Shown here: piece after piece, positions 13,435-19,407 of the stretch
How the letters are laid out: each line of letters opens with the position of its first letter
Numbering within the stretch: position 1 is the stretch's first letter
From: a virus
Virus record (IMG/VR): IMGVR_UViG_3300042463_000365
Coordinates: 1-28,933 of that record
Direction: 5' to 3' (one strand)
Length of the DNA: 28,933 nucleotides
Program-made: the position numbers and the translations under genes
The notes under the pieces: model-generated
The model's input: only the letters and a program-made list of their open reading frames with translations
What the model was told of the DNA's origin: nothing
The model's database searches: none

Positions 13435-13625
13435 GAATTGATGATGAGGTCGATAGGATCAATGCATTGTTGTTGCCTCTGCTTGGCAACCAGCGGATGG
13501 TCAACCTGTGGTGGGACACACCAAATTATGCATTGGACATGAAGACACCTGCGGATGTGTGGGAGTATGACCAAAAGAGAGTCTTTGATTATATACGGAA
13601 ACAATACAGTGGTGATTATTCATGA
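13431..13625 (+). CDS. Small protein resembling the Xre/MbcA/ParS toxin-binding domain
   Basis: 64 residues. The core LLGNQRMVNLWWDTPNYALD (17-36), then KTPADVW and a final helix, fits the toxin-binding domain of Xre/MbcA/ParS antitoxins (pattern: LFGx(2-4)AxxWLxTPNxALGGxTPxELL). Antitoxins normally have a DNA-binding part before this domain; here almost the whole protein is the domain. It might bind a RES/MbcT-type toxin of the host, or be a phage family that has lost that role. Similarity is by eye. Four-base overlaps with both neighbours. Confidence 0.55.
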   Translation: MRIDDEVDRINALLLPLLGNQRMVNLWWDTPNYALDMKTPADVWEYDQKRVFDYIRKQYSGDYS

Positions 13626-14074
13626 AGACAATCATATGTGGTGGGCGTGGTTTTGAAGACTGGAAGTATTTCAGTGGATACATGAGTACAATACCACCAT
13701 GGGTTGAAATCACTGAGGTAGTATCCGGTCATGCAGCCGGTGCTGATACACTTGGTGAGCGTTGGGCCACAATGCATGGCAAGCAACTGAAATTATTTCC
13801 GGCTGATTGGGACACACATGGGCGCAAAGCAGGACCCATGAGGAATGTGGAAATGTCTAAGTATGCCGAACAGTGCATAGCATTTTGGAATGGCACATCA
13901 ACCGGCACGAAACATATGATAGATACATCAATCAAAGCCGGATTGTGGACATACGTGATTCGGACTGATATACCATGGTGCAAAGAATTCAAAACAATCG
14001 TGCATCTAAGTAAGACAATAAAAGAACCAATTTTGAACAACGTGGAAATATACAATGAAAACAGTAACGTGTGA
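13622..14074 (+). CDS. SLOG-superfamily protein (YspA-like)
   Basis: 150 residues. Rossmann-like SLOG signature: CGGRGFEDW at 6-14, VSGHAAGADTLGERWA at 34-49, KLFPADWDTHGRKAGPMRN at 57-75, then CIAFWNGTSTGTKHMID (85-101). These are nucleotide-binding loops of the YspA group. SLOG proteins bind or process nucleotide-derived ligands, and some are linked to conflict systems. Substrate unknown here. The extra C-terminal 30 residues are not part of the usual core. Start overlaps the previous stop by four bases. Confidence 0.8.
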   Translation: MKTIICGGRGFEDWKYFSGYMSTIPPWVEITEVVSGHAAGADTLGERWATMHGKQLKLFPADWDTHGRKAGPMRNVEMSKYAEQCIAFWNGTSTGTKHMIDTSIKAGLWTYVIRTDIPWCKEFKTIVHLSKTIKEPILNNVEIYNENSNV

Positions 14075-14354
14075 CGTTTGCGGCGATGGTCAGGCTGAGA
14101 TAAAACTGACCGACAACCTATTTTATTATGAGTGTGATACATGCCACTCAGATTATAGTGACCTTACATTATCACAGTGCAATATCCTAACACGGTATGA
14201 GTATCCAGAGTTTGACGATTGGTTCAATGAACTGCAAGGATTCAGCATGAGGTCAGAGTGGCTCCTGAGCCATTTCAGTGATGACCCACGCACCAAGCAG
14301 ATTGTTATTGATTATTTGAAAGCAGCATTTGTCTGCGGAAGGGCACGTAAATAA
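14055..14354 (+). CDS. Small zinc-ribbon protein
   Basis: 99 residues. The N-terminal CDVCG (C6, C9) and CDTCH (C27, C30) make a treble-clef or ribbon zinc site separated by a beta hairpin (EIKLTDNLFYYE). The C-terminal 60 residues are helical and end CGRARK. It starts inside the previous gene (20-base overlap) and its stop overlaps the next start. The fold resembles N-terminal zinc domains of MqsA-like or DNA-binding proteins, but no specific family can be claimed. Confidence 0.65.
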   Translation: MKTVTCDVCGDGQAEIKLTDNLFYYECDTCHSDYSDLTLSQCNILTRYEYPEFDDWFNELQGFSMRSEWLLSHFSDDPRTKQIVIDYLKAAFVCGRARK

Positions 14355-14944
14355 TGTTTATGTTTGATGTGGAGACGCTAGGTAAGCGATCCAATTCTGT
14401 TATTCTATCAATGGCTTGTACCTGGTTTGATCCTGAGTCCAAGCCAAGGCCCGAGACACTCCGAGCAAATACGTTCTTTGCCAAATTCAGTGTATCGGAT
14501 CAAATCCAACGCCTGAAACGTGAGAGCGACAAAAGCACCATTGAATGGTGGTCTAAACAATGTGACAATGTACGGATCAAGTCCTTCAAGCCATCCACCG
14601 CTGATGTACCATTTGAACAGGGCTATGAAAGGATGTGCAAGTGGGCCCGGTCCTTTGATGAACCGGACAGTTGGGTATGGGCCCGTGGTAATCTGGATCA
14701 ATTAGTCCTGGATGATATCGTAGAGCAATGCGAGTTGGAGCATATCTTTCCACACTACAGGTGGCGAGATGTCCGTACAGCGGTAGATTTTCTGTATGGT
14801 ACCAAGAATGGCTATGTGAAAGTGGACTATCCAAAGTGGGACTCCTTTCTTGAAATTACAAAGCACAACCCAGTGGACGATTGTATCCTGGATGTGATGC
14901 AAATCTTATATGGCGTAACAGGTGAAGAAGATGTTAGACGATGA
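14354..14944 (+). CDS. DexA-like 3'-5' exonuclease (DnaQ fold)
   Basis: 196 residues. DEDD-type motifs: MFDVETLG (D5, E7) for Exo I, WARGNLDQLVL (D115) for Exo II, and HNPVDDCILD (H171 with D175/D176) for Exo III. KSTIEWW near 60-66 is also present in T4 DexA, which has the same layout and is slightly longer. Predicted role: single-strand 3'-5' exonuclease or RNase in phage DNA turnover. The His in Exo III makes it DEDDh-type. Overlaps the zinc-ribbon gene by one base. Confidence 0.8.
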   Translation: MFMFDVETLGKRSNSVILSMACTWFDPESKPRPETLRANTFFAKFSVSDQIQRLKRESDKSTIEWWSKQCDNVRIKSFKPSTADVPFEQGYERMCKWARSFDEPDSWVWARGNLDQLVLDDIVEQCELEHIFPHYRWRDVRTAVDFLYGTKNGYVKVDYPKWDSFLEITKHNPVDDCILDVMQILYGVTGEEDVRR

Positions 14945-15311
14945 TGTAGTAGCAGCATGGGTATTACAGGCGTTGGTTTGGAATGAGAAGCGTAAGCCAA
15001 TCTATTGGGTGATAACAGGAAATCACCAAGAATATGTGGAATACATCCGCCATATTACAGACATTCATCCAGAAAGGTTGGAGCAATATGATTATCGGTA
15101 TGTCCGGCATGTTGATATAATCAGAGGTCAAAGAAACATGCGAGGCTCATTCATCGGCACCTGGTATAATAGAGAAGACGCAAGAATAATCTATGGAATC
15201 ATAAGTGCAAGCCACATCGGGTACGCCGAAAACACATACAATCCAGGACTATTCACCGCAAGAAAGGTCCTAGACCGATATGGTAAACCAGTAGGAGCAG
15301 TAGGTGCCTAG
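14931..15311 (+). CDS. Hypothetical protein, first of a tandem paralogue pair
   Basis: 126 residues from ATG 14931, with AGGTGA upstream; a GTG at 14922 is a weaker option. Core: YWVITGNHQEYVEYIRHITD, the segment HPERLEQYDYRYV and GSFIGTWYNREDA. The next gene repeats this order. Pattern (beta strand WVITG, helix, second strand YRYV, strand FIGT) suggests a small Rossmann-like fold, but no family is recognised. Contains a 39-base stretch identical to its neighbour (15144-15182). Confidence 0.6.
   Translation: MLDDDVVAAWVLQALVWNEKRKPIYWVITGNHQEYVEYIRHITDIHPERLEQYDYRYVRHVDIIRGQRNMRGSFIGTWYNREDARIIYGIISASHIGYAENTYNPGLFTARKVLDRYGKPVGAVGA
15144..15182 (+). repeat. 39-base direct repeat, copy 1
   Basis: Identical over 39 bases to 15469-15507, in the paralogous gene. 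The rest of the pair is clearly diverged. The segment encodes GSFIGTWYNREDA and includes ACCTGGTATAATAGAG, the same 16 bases as the -10 end of several early promoters. Confidence 0.9.
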
Positions 15312-15615
15312 AATTAATAAAACACAATATTGGATCATAGCCGGGTGTTGGCGGCAATATGGAGATTATGTCCGTGATATCGCAAAAAATCATCCGGAAA
15401 AATGGGAGCAATATCAATATCGGTACGTAACTGATCCATGTATGCTCCATGGCCTAAAAGAAATCCATGGCTCATTCATCGGCACCTGGTATAATAGAGA
15501 AGACGCATCCGAAATCTATAGAATCATCCGATCCAGTTATTCATTTGAATCTAATGCAACAGTCTTTTCAATGAACAAAGTAAAGCAAATTATTCTGGAG
15601 CACCACAACAAATGA
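15304..15615 (+). CDS. Hypothetical protein, second of the tandem pair
   Basis: 103 residues from GTG 15304, which overlaps the previous stop and has AGGAG about 8 bases upstream; no ATG is suitably placed. YWIIAGCWRQYGDYVRDIAK, HPEKWEQYQYRYV and GSFIGTWYNREDA align with residues of the preceding protein, so the pair arose by duplication. The C-terminal 30 residues differ completely. Function unknown. Confidence 0.6.
   Translation: MPRINKTQYWIIAGCWRQYGDYVRDIAKNHPEKWEQYQYRYVTDPCMLHGLKEIHGSFIGTWYNREDASEIYRIIRSSYSFESNATVFSMNKVKQIILEHHNK
15469..15507 (+). repeat. 39-base direct repeat, copy 2
   Basis: Second copy of the 39-base identity, at the same place in the second paralogue. See 15144-15182. 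Confidence 0.9.
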
Positions 15616-15812
15616 ATAAAATTATCCTCAGCAGACAAGAACTAATAGACATTCAGAAGTTTATAGATACATTTCCGAATGCACCAAGAGTAACAATAGA
15701 ATGTGATGATTCATCCGGTATAGGAACAATCCTCACAGCAAGCGTAGACGTACCAATAAGCAACTATGACACGACAGTAACAGTATCAATCACAGACGAA
15801 TCCGACTGGTAA
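15612..15812 (+). CDS. Small hypothetical protein
   Basis: 66 residues, acidic. A short N-terminal helix (SRQELIDIQKFIDTFPNA) is followed by a beta-rich part (RVTIECDDSSGIGTILTASV, then TTVTVSITDE). This helix-plus-strands plan is common in small phage proteins of unknown function. Overlaps the previous stop by four bases. Confidence 0.5.
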   Translation: MNKIILSRQELIDIQKFIDTFPNAPRVTIECDDSSGIGTILTASVDVPISNYDTTVTVSITDESDW

Positions 15813-15827
15813 ACAAAAGGAAAACCA

Positions 15828-16016
15828 ATGACAAATCAAGAAATCAATCAAAAGATCCAAGAGCTAATTCAATACTATATCAATGGTAAACAAGCAGAGT
15901 TTGAAGCATCCACCTATAGCAGTATCACATTCAAGACAAACAAGTACCAAGAGATGGTCAATGAGTATAAAGAACTAATGGAAATGGCTCAAAAGATAGC
16001 TCAATCATTGAAATAA
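15828..16016 (+). CDS. Small helical protein
   Basis: 62 residues, Gln/Glu/Lys/Asn-rich and probably two helices (INQKIQELIQYYINGKQAEF and YQEMVNEYKELMEMAQKIAQ) around a short polar loop. AAAGGAAAACC precedes the ATG. Could dimerise as a coiled coil. No family recognised. Confidence 0.5.
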   Translation: MTNQEINQKIQELIQYYINGKQAEFEASTYSSITFKTNKYQEMVNEYKELMEMAQKIAQSLK

Positions 16017-16125
16017 TAGCAATATCCTTTCAATAATGGTGTAATCCTAGCAATATCCTTGCTGAAACCACTGTATAAAAGCACAGTGCTACTCCACTAC
16101 TGACGTTTCCTATAAATATTGCATT
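16017..16125 (+). other. Intergenic region with a direct repeat and small hairpins
   Basis: TAGCAATATCCTT occurs twice (about 16017 and 16050). The second copy forms AGCAA-TATCC-TTGCT, a 5-bp hairpin, and AGCACAGTGCT about 16080 is a near-perfect palindrome. No T-run follows, so neither looks like a strong terminator. The region ends in the late promoter at 16111. Confidence 0.4.
16111..16118 (+). promoter_or_regulatory. T4-type late promoter (TATAAATA)
   Basis: Exact octamer, only 7 bases before ATG 16126. T4 late start sites lie about 5-6 bases after the octamer, so the mRNA would start within about two bases of the ATG. No ribosome site is visible between. Confidence 0.5.
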
Positions 16126-16443
16126 ATGAAAACATGCCCGGTATGTGGCGCCCAACATAAAAAGAGAGGGCGTTTTTGTGGTCAATCATGCGGCAATAGT
16201 CGCCCACAGTCCGATGAATTGAAGGCGCAGAAGTCCGCGAAACTATTGGCCTATCACGCGAGTCCTGAAGGAGCCGCCACCAGGTCCATCGCATCGGATT
16301 TTGCCAATCGCCTGAATAAGAATAGAGCCCTTGAGCGGTCCGGTGAATACGTCCTTGAGGATCCGGATTGGATGCTGGACATTCCGCTGACCACAGATAA
16401 CATGCATACATATCACGATGAGGACGATACCTCATGGTTATAA
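16126..16443 (+). CDS. Zinc-finger protein of unknown function
   Basis: 105 residues. The first 25 carry CPVCG (C4, C7) and CGQSC (C18, C22) with basic residues between, a zinc ribbon of the type seen in HNH or DNA-binding phage proteins. Because the first Cys is residue 4, the ATG at 16126 must be the start. The rest is polar, with SPEGAATRSIASDFANRLNK and an acidic end. No nuclease motif is seen. Probably expressed from the late promoter directly upstream. Confidence 0.65.
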   Translation: MKTCPVCGAQHKKRGRFCGQSCGNSRPQSDELKAQKSAKLLAYHASPEGAATRSIASDFANRLNKNRALERSGEYVLEDPDWMLDIPLTTDNMHTYHDEDDTSWL

Positions 16444-16458
16444 GAATAAAGGAAATGC

Positions 16459-16617
16459 ATGAATACAATAAAGCACGAATGCGAAAATTGTGACAACGCC
16501 TTCAAGATAGTATATGATGGAGACGAGTGCAACGCCGATCCAATTCATTGTCCTTTCTGTGCAGAATATCTAATTGATACGCCGTCCGAGGAGTCCGATG
16601 ACAGCATGGACGATTGA
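16459..16617 (+). CDS. Tiny zinc-ribbon protein
   Basis: 52 residues: CENC (C8, C11) and CPFC (about C30, C33) separated by 18 residues, then a very acidic tail (TPSEESDDSMDD). AAAGGA precedes the ATG with normal spacing. It overlaps the next gene by 20 bases in another frame. Zinc ribbons of this form are frequent in T4-like phages; function unknown. Confidence 0.6.
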   Translation: MNTIKHECENCDNAFKIVYDGDECNADPIHCPFCAEYLIDTPSEESDDSMDD

Positions 16618-17005
16618 TAACGGTAAGCCAGTTACGGATGAAATGCTTGATGGGCACTGGGGTTTCATCTATGTTATAATGAACAAGGTGACCGGTCGCC
16701 GCTATGTTGGTAAGAAGTTCTTCACCAAAGCTGGCTATAGAACAGTAAAGGGTAAGAGGAAGAAGATCCGCCTTGCTAGTGATTGGCAAGATTACTATGG
16801 ATCCAATAAGACTTTGCTAGAGGATGTGGCTACACTTGGGGTAGATAACTTTGAGCGGTACATCATCCGCCTGTGTAAGACCCGCTCCGAGTGTACCTAT
16901 TATGAAACCCACTTTATATTTCAGTATGAGGCACTACTAAGCGACAGATGGTACAATGAGTGGTGTTCATGTAAAGTGATGAAGCGGAACTTGATCCAAC
17001 GGTAG
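16598..17005 (+). CDS. SegE-like GIY-YIG endonuclease
   Basis: 135 residues from ATG 16598, preceded by GAGGAG; upstream in-frame codons lie in the previous gene without a ribosome site. The N-terminal GFIYVIMNKVTGRRYVGKKFF is a GIY-YIG motif, followed by SDWQDYYGSNKTLLEDVATL and the catalytic-type Glu in YYETHFIFQY. This layout matches SegE-like proteins of T4-like phages, which may be homing endonucleases or domesticated relatives. No separate DNA-binding module is seen. Last + strand gene before the convergent junction. Confidence 0.75.
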   Translation: MTAWTIDNGKPVTDEMLDGHWGFIYVIMNKVTGRRYVGKKFFTKAGYRTVKGKRKKIRLASDWQDYYGSNKTLLEDVATLGVDNFERYIIRLCKTRSECTYYETHFIFQYEALLSDRWYNEWCSCKVMKRNLIQR

Positions 17006-17222
17006 CCCACTCCCACCGTCCACCCTGCCTTTTGCTTCGATCTGATACAATTATACCACAGGTGGATCTGGTGTCAAGTCAGTGGAAAGTATGCATAAAT
17101 GCCTGGATTGGTACTACCATACTATCCACGCAATAACCATCAATAGAATCGGATATCCGAAATCCGGGCTCTTGGAACCCGCATGCCTATTGACTTGGAG
17201 AAGACCGTTTTAAAATCAATGA
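17006..17222. other. Convergent intergenic region
   Basis: 217 bases between the ends of + and - genes. No gene is supported. It holds a - strand early-type promoter (17050-17077), a perfect 12-base palindrome TCGGATATCCGA near 17144, and a small CGGG...CCCG inverted repeat. I see no tRNA and no terminator with a clear T-run in either direction. Confidence 0.5.
17050..17077 (-). promoter_or_regulatory. Early-type promoter pointing into the convergent junction
   Basis: On the - strand: TTGACA, 16-base spacer CCAGATCCACCTGTGG, TATAAT, preceded by ACTTTCCACTGAC as in the other copies. Its spacer has CCACCTGTGG instead of the usual inverted repeat. No - strand gene lies downstream; a transcript would be antisense to the SegE-like gene. 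Confidence 0.7.
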
Positions 17223-17660
17223 TTATGAGGCCACTTGAACCTCAACGATAACGAAAGGAACAGGCTTCACATGAACCAGGGCTAACTCATCCAGAAGTTT
17301 ACTCAGTTCCTCGCGATTCTTAGCAATACAATTCGTTACACGATTAACCTGCCTTTTCATGGCACCGGCTCGACCTCTTTGATCATGCATGATAGCAGTT
17401 AGGAGCTCATTTTTATACCACGCCAATCTATGAGTGTTATATTCAATTTGTCTATCTGTAAAATCAATATCATAATCTAAAGTTAGAGCATACATTCGCA
17501 AAAGGTTATCGAGAGCCTTTTCTGCGTTTCTATGTAAAATGAATGTGTGATCAATACCATAATGTTGTTGGGCGCAGTGCGCGGCTCGGGATATCCGATT
17601 TCCACACATCACGGTATCAATGCTATCTCCGGTGTATACAACAGCGTATTTGATTTTCAT
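17223..17660 (-). CDS. Hypothetical early protein
   Basis: 145 residues from ATG 17660; a longer frame exists but would overlap the upstream gene, which ends at 17663. N-terminal beta strand MKIKYAVVYTGD, then CGNRISRAAHCAQQHYGID, and a long basic helical C-terminal half (KRQVNRVTNCIAKNREELSK). No recognised domain. Second gene of the operon started by the promoter at 17905-17932 and last gene before the junction. Confidence 0.6.
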   Translation of the reverse strand: MKIKYAVVYTGDSIDTVMCGNRISRAAHCAQQHYGIDHTFILHRNAEKALDNLLRMYALTLDYDIDFTDRQIEYNTHRLAWYKNELLTAIMHDQRGRAGAMKRQVNRVTNCIAKNREELSKLLDELALVHVKPVPFVIVEVQVAS

Positions 17661-17662
17661 AA

Positions 17663-17878
17663 TTACAGAATATAGGTTTTGGCTGATTTGCTCAACTCGG
17701 CATAAACACATTCACGGACTTCCGTATCCAGCGCCTCAGCATAACGTGAGTCATAGGACAATGCAGTCAACATAGCATCAACTGTAGTCCAGGACAATTT
17801 AGCAGCTTTAGCCGCTAAGGTGATGTTACGGACAGCAGCATCTCCGGCTGGAGTAAACATGGCGTAGGTCTTTTTCAT
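17663..17878 (-). CDS. Small early protein
   Basis: 71 residues from ATG 17878, the first ATG after the promoter. MKKTYAMFTPAGDAAVRNIT followed by Ala-rich helices. The A/G-rich leader GGAAGAAAGCGAG supplies a ribosome site. No family recognised. It is followed two bases later by the 17660 gene, so the two are probably co-translated. Confidence 0.6.
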   Translation of the reverse strand: MKKTYAMFTPAGDAAVRNITLAAKAAKLSWTTVDAMLTALSYDSRYAEALDTEVRECVYAELSKSAKTYIL

Positions 17879-17904
17879 AATCAATTCTCGCTTTCTTCCA
17901 TACA

Positions 17905-17932
17905 ATTATACCAGGATTCCGGTAATTGTCAA
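17905..17932 (-). promoter_or_regulatory. Early promoter, operator type
   Basis: TTGACA, spacer ATTACCGGAATCCTGG (16), TATAAT on the - strand, upstream element ACTTTCCACTGAC. Inverted repeat TACC-GGAATCCT-GGTA spans spacer and -10. Drives 17878 and 17660. Confidence 0.85.
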
Positions 17933-17951
17933 GTCAGTGGAAAGTTCTCTT

Positions 17952-18338
17952 TTACCACAAGGCGTGGTTATCGCGCCATTCCCGTATGTGAGCACCGCGG
18001 TCCCTCATTGAATCGAAGGTTTCAGCCGGTTCCTTATCCAGACGGTCTACAATATATTTGAATTCAGCATAGGATAATTTGAACCATTCGCCTCTGATTA
18101 GTCTCTTGGAGTAATTCTTATGTAAATACAATTCAACGTCATATGGTTCTGGAATTTGAGGTGAGATATATTCTATGCCCAACTGCAACCAGTTTCCGGT
18201 ATTCAAAGTTGACAGGCGTTTGGCTACACCTTTATTGCTTTTGGAAACACCAATTTTGAATGGCCATGTTCCAGTTCCACTAGTCCAACCTTTGTGGGGT
18301 TTGATGGGTCCAATTAAGTATACATGTCCAATGGCCAT
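17952..18338 (-). CDS. GIY-YIG-related protein (T5orf172/MUG113 type)
   Basis: 128 residues. GHVYLIGPIKPHKGW, then WPFKIGVSKSNKGVAKRLST, a helix with NTGNW, and ELYLHKNYSKRLIRGEWFKL match the T5orf172/MUG113 branch of the GIY-YIG nuclease fold (strand VYLIG, strand KIG, Arg in RLSTLNT, Glu in VELYLH). Members occur in many phages, but substrates are mostly unknown. Starts one base after the preceding small gene's stop (TAATATG). Last gene of the operon from the promoter at 18526. Confidence 0.7.
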   Translation of the reverse strand: MAIGHVYLIGPIKPHKGWTSGTGTWPFKIGVSKSNKGVAKRLSTLNTGNWLQLGIEYISPQIPEPYDVELYLHKNYSKRLIRGEWFKLSYAEFKYIVDRLDKEPAETFDSMRDRGAHIREWRDNHALW

Positions 18339-18339
18339 A

Positions 18340-18504
18340 TTACTCTCCGATTACAATGGTATCACCCCAAACATGGATGTCCGAGGCGAAAACTGGGCTT
18401 TGATACTCTTGGTTCATGGCCATCTCAACGCTGGCATCCTGGTCTGGCAATGCTTGCAAAATACGGATCAATTCTGCTACAGTCAATTGGGTTTGCATGG
18501 TCAT
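18340..18504 (-). CDS. Small early protein
   Basis: 54 residues: MTMQTQLTVAELIRILQALP, then DQDASVEMAMNQE and a final strand DTIVIGE. The TVxELIxxLxxLPxDxxV start is typical of a large group of small phage proteins of unknown role. First gene after its promoter, with a leader of about 15 bases (ACGAAAG acts as ribosome site). A second ATG two codons later is an alternative. Confidence 0.6.
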   Translation of the reverse strand: MTMQTQLTVAELIRILQALPDQDASVEMAMNQEYQSPVFASDIHVWGDTIVIGE

Positions 18505-18525
18505 CTTTCGTCTTAGTATGGTTCT

Positions 18526-18553
18526 ATTATAACAGGATTCCAGTAATTGTCAA
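18526..18553 (-). promoter_or_regulatory. Early promoter, degenerate inverted repeat
   Basis: TTGACA, spacer ATTACTGGAATCCTGT (16), TATAAT on the - strand. The usual TACC/GGTA ends are changed to TACT/GTTA, so the presumed operator is weakened. Drives 18504 and 18338. Leader starts AGAACCATAC as in other copies. Confidence 0.8.
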
Positions 18554-18567
18554 GTCAGAAGAAAGTA

Positions 18568-18708
18568 TTACATAATGGCTAGGTGGAGAATCACCGCCAA
18601 TGTATTCAGTGCCAAAGCCACGGCATGGAGTATAATGGAGGGTTTGTTCTCAGATACGGACAAAAAGTATGCACTGGTCACAACAAATAGTAGGTTAATA
18701 TAAATCAT
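18568..18708 (-). CDS. Small two-helix membrane protein
   Basis: 46 residues: MIYINLLFVVTSAYFLSVSE, a short polar turn with ENKPS, then IILHAVALALNTLAVILHLA. Two hydrophobic helices fill the protein. Its ATG overlaps the preceding TGA (GAATGA), which supports coupled translation. Last gene of the long operon from the promoter at 20143. Function unknown. Confidence 0.5.
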   Translation of the reverse strand: MIYINLLFVVTSAYFLSVSENKPSIILHAVALALNTLAVILHLAIM

Positions 18709-18932
18709 TCTTCAACTCCGAAATGTTCTTTAATGATTTCATCGGCAAATAAATCGTGTATGCCTTTACCAGTGGAACACCGTTTGGTAAGTTCCATACA
18801 TTTTTTCACAATCAACTCGGCGAACTTTTCACTATATTGATACACCCACATCCCACTTCGGTCTGAACTTCCGGTATTTTTATCAGCATACCTACCAGCC
18901 TCAAACATTAGTTCTTCAATTCGTTCGTTCAT
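18705..18932 (-). CDS. MNERI-family small early protein (copy 1)
   Basis: 75 residues from ATG 18932; the longer frame lies inside the previous gene. Architecture shared by five proteins here: MNERIEELMFEAG, a variable middle, then EKFAELIVKKCMEL and the end IIKEHFGVEE. The variable middle (YADKNTGSSDRSGMWVYQY) is unique. Probably helical; no known activity. The family is common in early regions of phages of Gram-negative bacteria, usually in several copies. Confidence 0.7.
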   Translation of the reverse strand: MNERIEELMFEAGRYADKNTGSSDRSGMWVYQYSEKFAELIVKKCMELTKRCSTGKGIHDLFADEIIKEHFGVEE

Positions 18933-19177
18933 ACAATCTCCATAATATGCCAAACAAATGACCCCTCGAGACAGGTCCCAATGTAGAACATATTCTCGTC
19001 CAGTTCCCATCCAGTCCCTACAACCTCAAAGGTTCGAGGTTCTATTTGAGCATCAGTGTCTACCAGTGCCCACATACAGAAATCTTTTCCCTGCATATTG
19101 CAATGGAGTATACGGGCACCAACCGGCATTTCTGTGTCGGAGCGACCGGTTACTGTGTATTTGTAAATTGTTTTCAT
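18929..19177 (-). CDS. Conserved small phage protein (DUF7352-like)
   Basis: 82 residues: MKTIYKYTVTGRSDTEMPVG, then ARILHCNMQGKDFCMWALVD, RTFEVVGTGWEL and a final FVWHIMEI strand. This beta-barrel-like order (IYKY, EMPxGAxIL, WALVD, GTG) is the pattern of a widespread phage/prophage family I know as DUF7352. Function unknown. Overlaps both neighbours by four bases. Confidence 0.7.
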   Translation of the reverse strand: MKTIYKYTVTGRSDTEMPVGARILHCNMQGKDFCMWALVDTDAQIEPRTFEVVGTGWELDENMFYIGTCLEGSFVWHIMEIV

Positions 19178-19407
19178 TCTTGGACTCCATAGCGTGTACG
19201 AATGTCGTGAGCGTAACCACCGAGTTCGGGCATGATGTATGAATCTTCGTCCAACATCTTAGCACAATCTTCGGCGATCAATTGGGCGAACTTTTCTCCC
19301 CAGCCACTGACTAATTCAACAGCTTTTTCTCTAGACACTGGCGTAACTGGATCACCGTAGTGACTCTGAAAAGCCTCAATCATAAGTTCTTTAATTCGTT
19401 CGTTCAT
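19174..19407 (-). CDS. MNERI-family small early protein (copy 2)
   Basis: 77 residues: MNERIKELMIEAF, a middle with GDPVTPVSREKAVELVSGWG, then EKFAQLIAEDCAKML and the divergent end RTRYGVQE. The C-terminal half departs from the other copies (RYGVQE in place of HFGVEE). Overlaps both neighbours. Confidence 0.7.
   Translation of the reverse strand: MNERIKELMIEAFQSHYGDPVTPVSREKAVELVSGWGEKFAQLIAEDCAKMLDEDSYIMPELGGYAHDIRTRYGVQE

Noticed and set aside
16502-16789. - strand frame that could be served by the orphan promoter at 17050
   Set aside because: It has no ribosome site and lies opposite the zinc-ribbon and SegE-like genes, which have motifs and good starts.
17006-17222. Possible tRNA in the convergent region (GGTTCC-like stretch)
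   Set aside because: No acceptor stem or anticodon arm can be drawn around it; the T-arm-like bases do not pair properly.
18175-18575. Two overlapping + strand frames in the early region
   Set aside because: They lie opposite the GIY-YIG-related gene, a small gene and a promoter, all supported on the - strand by overlaps and start signals.
18639-18644. TATAAT on the + strand in the early region
   Set aside because: No -35 at 16-18 bases upstream and no + strand gene follows.
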